Origin: a virus
Length of the DNA stretch: 22,469 bases
Direction: 5' to 3' (one strand)
Virus record (IMG/VR): IMGVR_UViG_3300032213_001819
Coordinates: 1 to 22,469 of that record
Made by a program: the position numbers and the translations under genes. The notes beneath the pieces were generated by a model, which saw only the letters and a list, made by a program, of their open reading frames with translations, searched no databases and was not told the origin of the DNA. Position 1 is the first letter of the stretch, and each line of letters starts with the position of its first letter. Below are positions 6,610 through 14,199 of this stretch, one piece after another.

Positions 6610-8876
6610 ACTACTCTACAATAGGCGTAAGACCAAACAGGATTACCGGAATTGATGGTAAGAAAAACGAAGAGTACGACTTAGCGTGGGCGAACTATAT
6701 CATAAGCAGAGTATTTGATTGGAGGCTGGATTTTTTCAGGGTTAAAACCGACACTAATTGGATGTTTCTTTTGGCTAACTACCAAATGAAATGGCAATGG
6801 ATGTTGGATGAAGATATTGATACATTCCTGAATGATGAAAGCGGACAACCTAATGGGCGTATTCGGTGGCAGGATAATATCATGGCTCCCGTACTTCGTC
6901 AATATGTGGGTAATGCTATTCGTACAAGTTTTGAGTACAGGGCAGAACCTTTAAGCGAAAGCGTACAGCAAAAGCGTGACCAAGAAATGACCAAAATGAT
7001 GGTTATTTCACAGATTGCCCAAGAAATGGGCGGTATATTCAAGGATATGCTTCAAGACCAATTCCCTATTGGAGAAGGTCCCGAGGACGCAGAAAGACTA
7101 TTTGATGGTTATTACTTTGATTCCCTTACCCGTGATGTAAACAACCTGATTAAAGTTGTTGCTGACAGAAACGATGTAAACGGGAAGTTAAAGAAGTGGA
7201 TGACCAAGCAGTTGTGTGCTTCAGGAATGTGTGTTGTTTTCAACAAAGAACACTTCGGACACCAAGTATTTGAGGGATTGGATAGTAGATATTTCTTTTG
7301 GGATATAAGTGCCCAAAGGGATGATTTATCCGATTCTATGTATATGGGGCATAAGGCATATCTTGACCCTACTTACATTTATGAGAAATATCCTGACCTA
7401 ACGATAGAAGAGTGTGAAACTATTGAGAAGATTGCCAACTATCAAAACAATGGCGATCAATTTGACAATGGCATTTGGAATGGTGACAAGACTGGACGAG
7501 TTACTACTTATTACGCTTTTTGGCGTGATATTGAAGAACATGAATATGGTGTTGTTGCCGATGAAATGGGCAATGAGTTATTTGTCAGAATAAATTTTGA
7601 AGGTGGCAAATACACAGATAAAGACCTAATTGAAGCCACAGACGAGAAGTACAAAAAGATTCTAAGCCAAGGTACAGGAAAGCGTAGAGGCAATAAGAAG
7701 AAAAGAAAGTTCAATGCCGATGTAATCAGGTATTGTGTTTTCGTTTATGATGTTTCCGGAGGACCAATAGGTGATGCAGAAGATATGTCTCCGATTGTAC
7801 TTGAAAGTGGCATAATGCCTTATCAGGAAACAACGAGTTTAGACCCAAGTAGTGCGAGATTCCCATACGCAGTTCAAACCTTTGAGTATTGGAATGGATT
7901 AGTTGTAAGTCCTTTGGATTCTATGATTGACCCACAGCGTATGATTAACCGCTATTGGTCAGCACAGGAACACCAAATCAATCGTGCTACTCCTCCAATT
8001 ACTTTGATTGACAGAGGTGTAATTGACGAGGAAGAAGGTGAAGAAGGACTTCGTAGAAATATCCGTAATGGAGACCCTGTACTTGTAAATGGCAAGTTCA
8101 GTTTGAACAATGCCGTTGCTAATTTACCTGGTTCAAGTTTAAGTGGATTCCAATACCTAAGTGCTGCAATCGGTCAGGTTAAGACTGCTGCATTGGCTAT
8201 TACAGGTGTAAACGAGCAGATGTTGGGTACAGGTAGTTTAGAACTTGTACGGAATAATCAGGCTATGATTAACAGGGGTACTCTTATTCAGGAGGACTTT
8301 TATTTCAGTTTAGCGGATTGTATCAAGCAGATTTACCAAAGTATTGCCAATCGTGGAAGAAAGATATATGCTGATAGTCCGCATACTTTGATTAATGCAG
8401 TAGGTGATGAGGGTGCTGAAAGAGTTAGTTTTACAAGTGAAGATTTGTTGGCTGACTTCCGTATTAGTTTACAGCGTAGCGAACCTGAGAAAGAGTTGAT
8501 TAACCAAGGTAATGTTATTGCGATGCAGTTACTTCAAATGCAGTTGCTTGACGAAAATACGGTTAGTAAGATTCTCAACCTTTGTACTCCTTCAGAGGTA
8601 TATAGTGCAAGTCGCAGGTACCTGAAAATGAAGCAAGAAATTGCAAGACAGCAGGAAGAGGCAATGGCAGCACAGGGAATGCAAATGGATGCACAGGCAC
8701 AGCAACAGCAGGTTGACAATCAGTTGATGCAGTTAGCACAAATGGAGAATGCCAATCAGAATATGGCAGACAACAGGGATGCTAAGTTGATGGAAACGAT
8801 GATGAAAGCCGAGGCACAAATGGCAAGTAGGCAACAACCTCGTGGTGGTGGCGGTGCTCCAAACCAAGTAATGTAA
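6606..8876 (+). CDS. Portal protein
   Basis: This 756-residue protein should form the dodecameric ring at one capsid vertex through which DNA is packaged and ejected. Features that fit a large short-tailed-phage portal: an N-terminal segment rich in aromatic residues (DFFRVKTDTNWMFLLANY), a long mixed alpha/beta body, a central stem-like helical region around VKTAALAITGVNEQMLGTGS, and a glutamine- and methionine-rich helical C-terminus (about 680-745) like an extended barrel. Lysine- and arginine-rich RRGNKKKRKF lies near 360. The length matches the large portals of P22-type and crAss-like phages. It is coupled to the upstream gene by ATGA overlap and lies in the canonical place between terminase and scaffold. 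The assignment rests on length, order and general features rather than a catalytic motif. Confidence 0.85.
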   Translation: MNYSTIGVRPNRITGIDGKKNEEYDLAWANYIISRVFDWRLDFFRVKTDTNWMFLLANYQMKWQWMLDEDIDTFLNDESGQPNGRIRWQDNIMAPVLRQYVGNAIRTSFEYRAEPLSESVQQKRDQEMTKMMVISQIAQEMGGIFKDMLQDQFPIGEGPEDAERLFDGYYFDSLTRDVNNLIKVVADRNDVNGKLKKWMTKQLCASGMCVVFNKEHFGHQVFEGLDSRYFFWDISAQRDDLSDSMYMGHKAYLDPTYIYEKYPDLTIEECETIEKIANYQNNGDQFDNGIWNGDKTGRVTTYYAFWRDIEEHEYGVVADEMGNELFVRINFEGGKYTDKDLIEATDEKYKKILSQGTGKRRGNKKKRKFNADVIRYCVFVYDVSGGPIGDAEDMSPIVLESGIMPYQETTSLDPSSARFPYAVQTFEYWNGLVVSPLDSMIDPQRMINRYWSAQEHQINRATPPITLIDRGVIDEEEGEEGLRRNIRNGDPVLVNGKFSLNNAVANLPGSSLSGFQYLSAAIGQVKTAALAITGVNEQMLGTGSLELVRNNQAMINRGTLIQEDFYFSLADCIKQIYQSIANRGRKIYADSPHTLINAVGDEGAERVSFTSEDLLADFRISLQRSEPEKELINQGNVIAMQLLQMQLLDENTVSKILNLCTPSEVYSASRRYLKMKQEIARQQEEAMAAQGMQMDAQAQQQQVDNQLMQLAQMENANQNMADNRDAKLMETMMKAEAQMASRQQPRGGGGAPNQVM

Positions 8877-8894
8877 CTTTTAATTTCTATCTAT

Positions 8895-9050
8895 ATGAAA
8901 ATGTCCGTTTCAAAAATGAAAATGAGTACCGGTGGCGGTAAAAAGACTGCTAAGAAAAGTGCTCCTGCCAAAAAATCTGCTATGAAAAAAGTAGTAGGCA
9001 TGGCAAAAAAAGCCATGAAAGGCGGTAAAATGTCCGGTGGAATGTACTAA
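8895..9050 (+). CDS. 51-residue lysine- and methionine-rich basic protein
   Basis: A short gene encodes 51 residues: 15 lysines, 9 methionines, many Ala/Gly/Ser, and no acidic residue. The centre, KKTAKKSAPAKKSAMKK, resembles the tails of histone H1-like DNA-binding proteins. The ATG at 8895 lies 18 bases after the portal stop, and the TAA is followed 20 bases later by a strong terminator, so it is the last gene of the portal operon. Codons are rich in GGT, GGC, GCT and AAA. Likely roles are binding of DNA or RNA, or neutralisation of DNA charge in the virion; these are inferences from composition. The compact ORF with clear flanking signals supports a real gene. Confidence 0.75.
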   Translation: MKMSVSKMKMSTGGGKKTAKKSAPAKKSAMKKVVGMAKKAMKGGKMSGGMY

Positions 9051-9069
9051 GACTACCAAAACGAAAGAG

Positions 9070-9104
9070 TGCCCGGGCTTCAGCAACCCGGGCATTTGTT
9101 TTTT
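9070..9104 (+). terminator. Rho-independent terminator after the portal operon
   Basis: TGCCCGGG (9070-9077) pairs perfectly with CCCGGGCA (9087-9094) around a 9-base loop, followed by TTTGTTTTTT (9095-9104). It closes the operon just before the scaffold promoter. Confidence 0.92.
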
Positions 9105-9120
9105 ATAGCCTGTCCACTTT

Positions 9121-9152
9121 TTTGTACGAACAAAAAATTATATATAACTTTG
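9121..9152 (+). promoter_or_regulatory. Promoter of the scaffold and capsid operon
   Basis: TTTG at 9121-9124, 20 bases, then TAACTTTG at 9145-9152 form an exact consensus promoter. Predicted start is near 9156, leaving about 17 bases before ATG 9173. Confidence 0.85.
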
Positions 9153-9172
9153 TCTAAAATAATGGACAAAGT
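9147..9172. promoter_or_regulatory. Inverted repeat overlapping the scaffold -7 box (possible operator)
   Basis: ACTTTGTC (9147-9154) and GACAAAGT (9165-9172) are perfect 8-bp inverted arms 10 bases apart. The left arm covers most of the -7 box and the right arm abuts the ATG at 9173. Because the left arm lies upstream of the predicted transcript start, this is better read as a DNA-binding site than an RNA hairpin. The AT-rich context leaves room for chance. Confidence 0.4.
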
Positions 9173-10333
9173 ATGTCAGAACAACAAGTAACTTTTAGCC
9201 CTGAACAAGAAGCACAAGTAAGGGCTGCTATGCAGGATAATCCCTTTGCGGATGACCTGACCCCCGAGGAATTTGCCTTGATATTTGGAGATGGTACAAC
9301 AACAGAAACACAGCCTCCAATAACAGACGAACCACCTTCCACTCCTGACAATGACAATCAGGACTATCAGGATGAACCTGAAACACCACCTGCAAAAGAT
9401 GAACCTGAAACAGAGGTAGGAACAGAGGAAGAGGAAGATGATGATGAACCAAGTATCTTTCAGTCAAAGAAAGGTTCTAAGGTAAACTTCAAGGATGAAT
9501 CCGATGCAAAGAAGTATGTAAAAGAAAAACTTGGCTTTGATGTGAGCACTCCTGCAGGTTACGCTAAACTCGTTGAGGCGTACAACAAACAGAGGTCAAA
9601 TGCACAAAAAGCCACAGAGTTAGAAAAATTCAAGGAAGAAATAGAAACAGCCTTTGCTGAAATGCCTCCTGAAATTGTTAAGGCTATTGAAGCCTACAAT
9701 AACGGACAGGATTGGAAAGACGCAATAAAGACTGCTCCTGCTTTAAGACTTGATTTTAATAAGGACTTGGAAAGTCAAGACAAATGGGCGTTAATCGAAG
9801 CCTACGCACCAGATGAATTGACCCGTGAGGAATACGAGGATGACCCCGATTCCCGAGAAGTCCAACGCTTGTTGAGGGTTGCCGAGAAGGCTTTCCGACT
9901 TGACAAACAACAGAATGACCGACAGGTTGCTGAGGCAAAGCGTGTCCAAGAACAAAAGGTGAAAACCTTTAGGGATTCCGCACTTAGTTCGCTTGAACAG
10001 GTCAAAGCCGACTTCCCTGGCATGGATGAAAAAGAGTTAAAAAAACTCGAAAAAACATTGACAGGTGGCGGTTTAGGTTCTGAGTTTTTCAATAAGGATG
10101 GCACATATCGGGCAGACGCTGCTAAGAAACTTGCGTTAATTCAGTATGCTCCTACGGAGATTGACAGGCTCGCTAAGAAACTTTCTAAGTTGCAACAGAA
10201 GAACAAGGAGCTTAGTGACCAACTTGCCGGAGTGGTAAGCCGTGGGAGAGATACCATTAACGATGAGAAAGGTGGCAGGAACGAACTGCAAGACCCGAAA
10301 ATGGCAAACATTCCAGCATGGCTTCGAGATTAA
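9173..10333 (+). CDS. Capsid scaffolding protein
   Basis: A 386-residue acidic protein. Residues about 38-95 are a disordered, proline- and glutamate-rich stretch ending in a run of acidic residues. Beyond that it is highly charged and helical, with probable coiled coils at about 230-285 and 335-360 (RLAKKLSKLQQKNKELSDQL). This is the profile of an internal scaffold that guides capsid-protein assembly and is then lost. It sits directly before the major capsid gene, the standard place for a scaffold, and has its own promoter. No protease domain is visible, so cleavage, if any, would need another enzyme. Start ATG 9173 is set by the promoter; an overlapping ATG at 9162 is in another frame. Confidence 0.82.
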   Translation: MSEQQVTFSPEQEAQVRAAMQDNPFADDLTPEEFALIFGDGTTTETQPPITDEPPSTPDNDNQDYQDEPETPPAKDEPETEVGTEEEEDDDEPSIFQSKKGSKVNFKDESDAKKYVKEKLGFDVSTPAGYAKLVEAYNKQRSNAQKATELEKFKEEIETAFAEMPPEIVKAIEAYNNGQDWKDAIKTAPALRLDFNKDLESQDKWALIEAYAPDELTREEYEDDPDSREVQRLLRVAEKAFRLDKQQNDRQVAEAKRVQEQKVKTFRDSALSSLEQVKADFPGMDEKELKKLEKTLTGGGLGSEFFNKDGTYRADAAKKLALIQYAPTEIDRLAKKLSKLQQKNKELSDQLAGVVSRGRDTINDEKGGRNELQDPKMANIPAWLRD

Positions 10334-10356
10334 CAATTTAACTTTTAGCACAGAAA

Positions 10357-11598
10357 ATGGCAAGTACACAGTACACCCCACCCAATGCGGCGTATAATAA
10401 TAACTCCGCTAACCCCCTTGGTTCCTTTTGGGGCCAACTCACAGGTCGTGAGCAAGCGATTCTTGAAAGAATTGTTTACAACAAAATCGTTGATTCTGCC
10501 CCACAGCAGTTCTATGATTTGAAACTTCTTATGGACAAAACTCCGGAACAAAAAACTTCCGATGAACATGAGTGGTTCGAGGCTCCTTATGACCGTTATG
10601 GTTTACCAGTAAATGCATCAAGCGTTGCCGTTACTTGGCCAACCACACAGAATGTTACCTTGGTTTCAGGTGATAATGTTACCTTGAACATGGTATTGAC
10701 TTACCCTAACAACAAGCAGGGTACAGTTACAGCCATTGTTGGTAATGTAATTACCGTTACTCCAATGCAGAATGATAGCCTTCCTGCTATCGGTGCTGGT
10801 GATGTTTTGACTTTTGCTTCTCAGGTTGAAGGTGATTCTTCTACCAACATTACTAACTACTATCGTTTGAACTTACAGCGTAAATACAACTACATTTACC
10901 TGTTGTCTATCGGTATGCGTTATGGTTTTGTTGAGATGTTGAAGTACAAATCCAACAACTACCTGCCCCAATTCCTTGCAAAAGAGCGTGACCGTATGTT
11001 GCAGAACTTCCGTGTTTCTATGTCCAACCAGTTGTGGATGGGTAAGAAAGGCATGATGTTCTTGGCTGATGGTAGCCGTGTTAAGATGATGGGTGGTATC
11101 CTCAACGAAATGTTGGCTGCAGGTTCTCCTACTATTTCTACTCCGGTAAGTTCTTTCGGTGACGCTGTTGAGGCATCATTATTGAACACTATGGGTGGTC
11201 CATTAGGTCAGGAGAAATTCTTGTTCGCTACACCTACTCGTATCCTTCAACTTTCTAAGCAGTTCAAATCTGCCCTTACTCGTTACACTCCTAACGATAT
11301 GGTTGCTAAATTGAACCTGAATAAGATTGACCTTGGTTCTGCTTCTGCGGTACTTGTACCAAACTTGCGTTTCCAAGACCGTTCTTCTTACCCTGCTGCT
11401 TGGGAGAACTACGCTTTCGTACTCCAAAAAGAAAATATCAAAACAGTAAAACTGTTAGGATACGATTCTGCTTGGACTTTGGAGCCTCGTAACAATGGCG
11501 GTCCTACTTTGAACAACTTCTATGAATTTGGAATGAGTTCTTCTTTGGGCTTGCAGTTCGAAGCACCACAGTACTCTGCATTGATTACAATCCAGTAA
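10357..11598 (+). CDS. Major capsid protein
   Basis: A 413-residue protein, probably of the HK97 fold, forming the icosahedral shell. It starts with a flexible N-terminus (about 1-25), then a charged helix region, then a beta-rich insertion at about 88-155 (TWPTTQNVTLVSG through VLTFASQVEGD) that could be an inserted or E-loop-like domain, then the mixed alpha/beta core, ending in a hydrophobic strand (APQYSALITIQ). It follows the scaffold by 23 bases. Fourteen of fifteen arginine codons are CGT and most Gly/Ala/Ser codons end in T, the strongest codon bias in the window, as expected for the most abundant virion protein. A stable hairpin follows the stop. The call rests on order, length and codon bias. 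Confidence 0.85.
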   Translation: MASTQYTPPNAAYNNNSANPLGSFWGQLTGREQAILERIVYNKIVDSAPQQFYDLKLLMDKTPEQKTSDEHEWFEAPYDRYGLPVNASSVAVTWPTTQNVTLVSGDNVTLNMVLTYPNNKQGTVTAIVGNVITVTPMQNDSLPAIGAGDVLTFASQVEGDSSTNITNYYRLNLQRKYNYIYLLSIGMRYGFVEMLKYKSNNYLPQFLAKERDRMLQNFRVSMSNQLWMGKKGMMFLADGSRVKMMGGILNEMLAAGSPTISTPVSSFGDAVEASLLNTMGGPLGQEKFLFATPTRILQLSKQFKSALTRYTPNDMVAKLNLNKIDLGSASAVLVPNLRFQDRSSYPAAWENYAFVLQKENIKTVKLLGYDSAWTLEPRNNGGPTLNNFYEFGMSSSLGLQFEAPQYSALITIQ

Positions 11599-11608
11599 TT
11601 CGTGTTTA

Positions 11609-11657
11609 ATTGGTGAACACCCGGGGAGGGCATTAAAATCCTCCCCGGAATACCAAT
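11609..11657 (+). promoter_or_regulatory. Strong hairpin after the capsid gene, no U tract
   Basis: CCGGGGAGG (11621-11629) pairs perfectly with CCTCCCCGG (11640-11648) around a 10-base loop, and outer arms ATTGGT (11609-11614) and ACCAAT (11652-11657) can extend the stem past an internal loop. The following bases are AATACCAATACAAC, not a U tract. It may protect the 3' end of capsid mRNA or give partial termination. Confidence 0.72.
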
Positions 11658-11686
11658 ACAACTATTAATTTTCAATAAAAACAGAT

Positions 11687-12571
11687 ATGTCACAGAATCA
11701 GAAGCCGAATGAAGGCAAAAACCCCGTAAGCAACGGAGGTAATAAGCAAGGTGAATTGCCTTTGACTGAAAAGGAAGTTCACGATAATTCTTTGACTGGG
11801 CAAATTACTATTCAGGATAAAGATGGTAAGCCAGTCGTAATTTCACTTGACCAATTGAGGGCTATCCAAGATAGCATTGGTCCTCGTGTAGTACAAATTG
11901 CAGAACAGCACAGCAAGGCAAAAGAAGTTGCTGATAGAACCATTAACCCTGAATTGCAATATCGGGTTGAGGACTATTTAGATGAGCCTGTTGTATTCTT
12001 TTCTTTGCGTAGAGAGTTCTTGGACTTTGGTAGTTTTGACCACAAAACAGGTCGTTACCACATTCCTCCTTTCCGTGATGAAAGTAAACCTAAGAATGAA
12101 AACGGAGAATATCCTGTAAAACCAATCCATTTTAAGTTTGCCTATGCTGAAAAGGTAGCAAACTACAAACTTGGGGAGTTCAACGATATTCCGTTTTGCA
12201 CTTACTATTGCCGGAACCAAAAGGAATTAGACTACCTTTTGAACCACCCAAAATTGGGTATTGAGTTCTTCCGTGCAAAAAGTGAGATAACTACGAAAGA
12301 TACGATTCGTGGAAGAGCCTTGGCAGATGCAGCCAACGAGGTTGATGTATTGCGTAATGACAGCGTAATTGAACGCCTTATCGGATATGGTAAGCAGGTT
12401 AGTACGGATATGCAACAGAACAGAAACGAATTGATTTCCATATTGGCAGATGACCGCCTAAGAAGTGAAGATAAGGTTATGGCTGAAAACGCTATTCTAA
12501 GTAGCGATGGTAAGCGTAAGGCTATCTTTGAAATGGGTACAAACAAACCTGCCGTAATTGAACGGACATAA
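11687..12571 (+). CDS. Unknown protein downstream of the capsid gene
   Basis: A 294-residue protein. Residues 1-45 are polar and probably disordered (QNQKPNEGKNPVSNGG). A helix follows at about 55-85 (LDQLRAIQDSIGPRVVQIAEQH). A mixed central domain rich in aromatic residues has a conspicuous FFSLRREFLDFGSF stretch near 105-118 and a cysteine pair in FCTYYC. The C-terminal third is helical and charged (SVIERLIGYGKQVSTDMQQN). No family is recognised. Position between capsid and neck genes suggests a head-completion or minor structural protein; this is inference. It is preceded by the hairpin and about 30 AT-rich bases, with no promoter matching the consensus. Confidence 0.72.
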   Translation: MSQNQKPNEGKNPVSNGGNKQGELPLTEKEVHDNSLTGQITIQDKDGKPVVISLDQLRAIQDSIGPRVVQIAEQHSKAKEVADRTINPELQYRVEDYLDEPVVFFSLRREFLDFGSFDHKTGRYHIPPFRDESKPKNENGEYPVKPIHFKFAYAEKVANYKLGEFNDIPFCTYYCRNQKELDYLLNHPKLGIEFFRAKSEITTKDTIRGRALADAANEVDVLRNDSVIERLIGYGKQVSTDMQQNRNELISILADDRLRSEDKVMAENAILSSDGKRKAIFEMGTNKPAVIERT

Positions 12572-12584
12572 CAATTAAAAGTGA

Positions 12585-13460
12585 ATGATACAGGTACAGA
12601 CTATCATAGACAGAATTAAGTCGGCTTTGGATGCCGAGGGAAGTGATTATTACAACTTCAATCGGGATTTCAAACCTGCAATAAACTATGCCTTGGAATG
12701 GTCTGTATCTGTAATCAGTCCTTATATTGGGCAAAAGAAGTTTTCCGAGGAGTTGTTCAGGGAACTTACTTTCAGTAAAATTTGGCAAACAAGTCAATAC
12801 AGCAGAATTAATATCAATCCTGCGGAACTGAATAATCGGGATATTTGGACTGTCCTTGCAATTTACCCTAAGCCATGGGTAGTAGTTGAGGATGCCACAG
12901 ATTTGCTTCCAAACCTACCTGCACAATACTACTTGGAAATTCAGCCAAGTTTGAATCAGCAGTCATACAATGCCCCTATTGTAACGCAAATGTATAATGC
13001 GGTAGGCAATACAACTTTGCTTCCACACCAAAGTACATTCAGACCTGAACTTAGTTTCTTAAGAAGCAACCATAGTTGCCGTAGGGAGAACTTAGAAAGG
13101 TATGCTATTAACAAAGGAAACCCATTTGCACCAGGGAATATTGCCTACAATGATGATGTTACCGAATATTGCTATACTTCCTATATGGATTATACAGCGG
13201 TTTTTGGTGGCTACAAACTAAGTGTTCCACGGGAAATAGAGGTTGCTCCATACATTCCGAATGAATTAGTGGCGGTTTTCTACATTCATACCCCTGCTGA
13301 AATTACTGCTCCGACAGATGTTATTCCATTTCCTGCAATTATGCTGAATGTTTTGACAAGCAAAGCACTCAATTATATTGCCATCAAGCAGAATAACGGG
13401 ACTAATTTGAGGGGTACAACGGATCAGGAACTTTTAACCCTATTAGGGGCAGTTGAATAA
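12585..13460 (+). CDS. Ring-like neck or head-completion protein (first of three)
   Basis: A 291-residue protein with a helical N-terminus (VQTIIDRIKSALDAEG, then DFKPAINYALEWSVSVISPYI) followed by a beta-rich body with a segment ending in PFPAIMLNVLTSKALNYIAI near the C-terminus. The pattern of a short helical pair leading into a beta body and a final helix is shared with the two proteins at 15200-16740. It fits the adaptor or ring proteins stacked under the portal in short-tailed phages, including crAss-like ones. Start ATG 12585 follows the previous stop by 13 bases. The functional call is inferred from size, layout and position; a minor head protein is the alternative. Confidence 0.55.
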   Translation: MIQVQTIIDRIKSALDAEGSDYYNFNRDFKPAINYALEWSVSVISPYIGQKKFSEELFRELTFSKIWQTSQYSRININPAELNNRDIWTVLAIYPKPWVVVEDATDLLPNLPAQYYLEIQPSLNQQSYNAPIVTQMYNAVGNTTLLPHQSTFRPELSFLRSNHSCRRENLERYAINKGNPFAPGNIAYNDDVTEYCYTSYMDYTAVFGGYKLSVPREIEVAPYIPNELVAVFYIHTPAEITAPTDVIPFPAIMLNVLTSKALNYIAIKQNNGTNLRGTTDQELLTLLGAVE

Positions 13461-13461
13461 T

Positions 13462-13641
13462 ATGCCAAAGAAATCAAGCGTCAATAAAGCGGGTAATTAC
13501 ACGAAGCCGGGAATGCGTAAATCTTTGTTTGAAAGCATAAAGGCAGGAAGCAAGGGTGGTAATCCGGGGCAGTGGTCAGCAAGAAAGGCCCAGATGTTAG
13601 CCAAGCAATACAAATCTAAGGGGGGAGGATATAAAGGTTAA
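13462..13641 (+). CDS. 59-residue basic protein, DUF5872-like
   Basis: A 59-residue basic protein. The core reads YTKPGMRKSLFESIKAG, then SKGGNPGQWSARKAQML, then AKQYKSKGGGYKG. From memory this matches a small family widespread in phages, some bacteria and giant viruses that I associate with the name DUF5872, whose hallmark is GGxPGQWSARKAQ followed by a GGGY end; the name should be checked. Function is unknown. Start ATG 13462 is one base after the preceding stop; an in-frame TTG at 13453 inside the upstream gene is less likely. It is the first of four consecutive small basic genes. Confidence 0.8.
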   Translation: MPKKSSVNKAGNYTKPGMRKSLFESIKAGSKGGNPGQWSARKAQMLAKQYKSKGGGYKG

Positions 13642-13642
13642 T

Positions 13643-13885
13643 ATGGCAAAGAAAGCGACACAAAAGAGTTTAGCAAGGTGGACAAAGCAGGAGTGGAGAA
13701 CTCCGAGTGGGAAGCCATCTAAGGAAACAGGGGAAGTTTATGCTCCAAGTGCCACTATTAGCAAATTGAAATCTACTGCTTCAGGCAGGAGTAAGTTAGC
13801 GAGTGCCAATGCCAAAAAAAGACAGGCTACTGCAATGGGAAAGCAGTTTGCAAGTCACGGACTTCATAAGGGTAAAAAGCGATGA
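13643..13885 (+). CDS. 80-residue basic protein (RWTKQxWRTPSGKPS type)
   Basis: An 80-residue, strongly basic protein. The N-terminal half, SLARWTKQEWRTPSGKPSKE followed by TGEVYAP, is a pattern I recall from small phage and environmental virus proteins often found beside the preceding family. The second half is Ala/Lys/Ser-rich (KLASANAKKRQATAMGKQF) and ends HKGKKR. DNA or RNA binding is plausible from charge, but the function is unknown. It begins one base after the previous stop, with a purine-rich GGGGGGAGGAT stretch 15-25 bases upstream. It ends in an ATGA overlap with the next gene (13882-13885). Confidence 0.78.
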   Translation: MAKKATQKSLARWTKQEWRTPSGKPSKETGEVYAPSATISKLKSTASGRSKLASANAKKRQATAMGKQFASHGLHKGKKR

Positions 13886-14169
13886 AATCAAACAATTCTG
13901 CAATTCTGAAAAGAGTTGGGGTGAGCGGTTTTAATAAGCCGAAAAGAACTCCAAGCCATCCTACGAAAAGCCATGTTGTTGTGGCGAAGGAGGGCGATAA
14001 AACTAAAACTATTCGTTTTGGACAGCAGGGGGTAAGTGGTAGTCCTAAGAGAAAAGGTGAAAGTCCGGCAGACAGAAAAAGGCGTGAAAGTTTCAAGGCA
14101 AGACACGCTAAAAATATTGCAAAGGGCAAAATGAGTGCGGCCTTTTGGAGTTCGAGGGTCAAATGGTGA
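13882..14169 (+). CDS. 95-residue basic protein with a KMSAAFWSSRVKW-type end
   Basis: A 95-residue basic protein: LKRVGVSGFNKPKRTPSHP, then a short beta segment (SHVVVAKEGDKTKTIRFG), then GQQGVSGSP, RRESFKARHAKNIAKGKMS and AAFWSSRVKW. I recall closely similar short proteins in many marine and uncultured phages, conserved in the GQxGxxGS, RHxxNIxKGKxSAAxW and VKW positions. Its function is not known to me. It is coupled to the preceding gene through an ATGA overlap. Clustering with other basic proteins between head and neck genes suggests a virion or packaging-linked role. Confidence 0.78.
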   Translation: MKSNNSAILKRVGVSGFNKPKRTPSHPTKSHVVVAKEGDKTKTIRFGQQGVSGSPKRKGESPADRKRRESFKARHAKNIAKGKMSAAFWSSRVKW

Positions 14170-14199
14170 TAGAAATTAACCAATAATCAATAACATTTT

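Noticed and set aside
10339-10346. TAACTTTT before the capsid gene as a promoter (also at 8874 and a similar TAACTTTA at 1499)
   Set aside because: The last base departs from the -7 consensus and no TTTG is found 20 bases upstream; these are better seen as AT-rich leader sequence.
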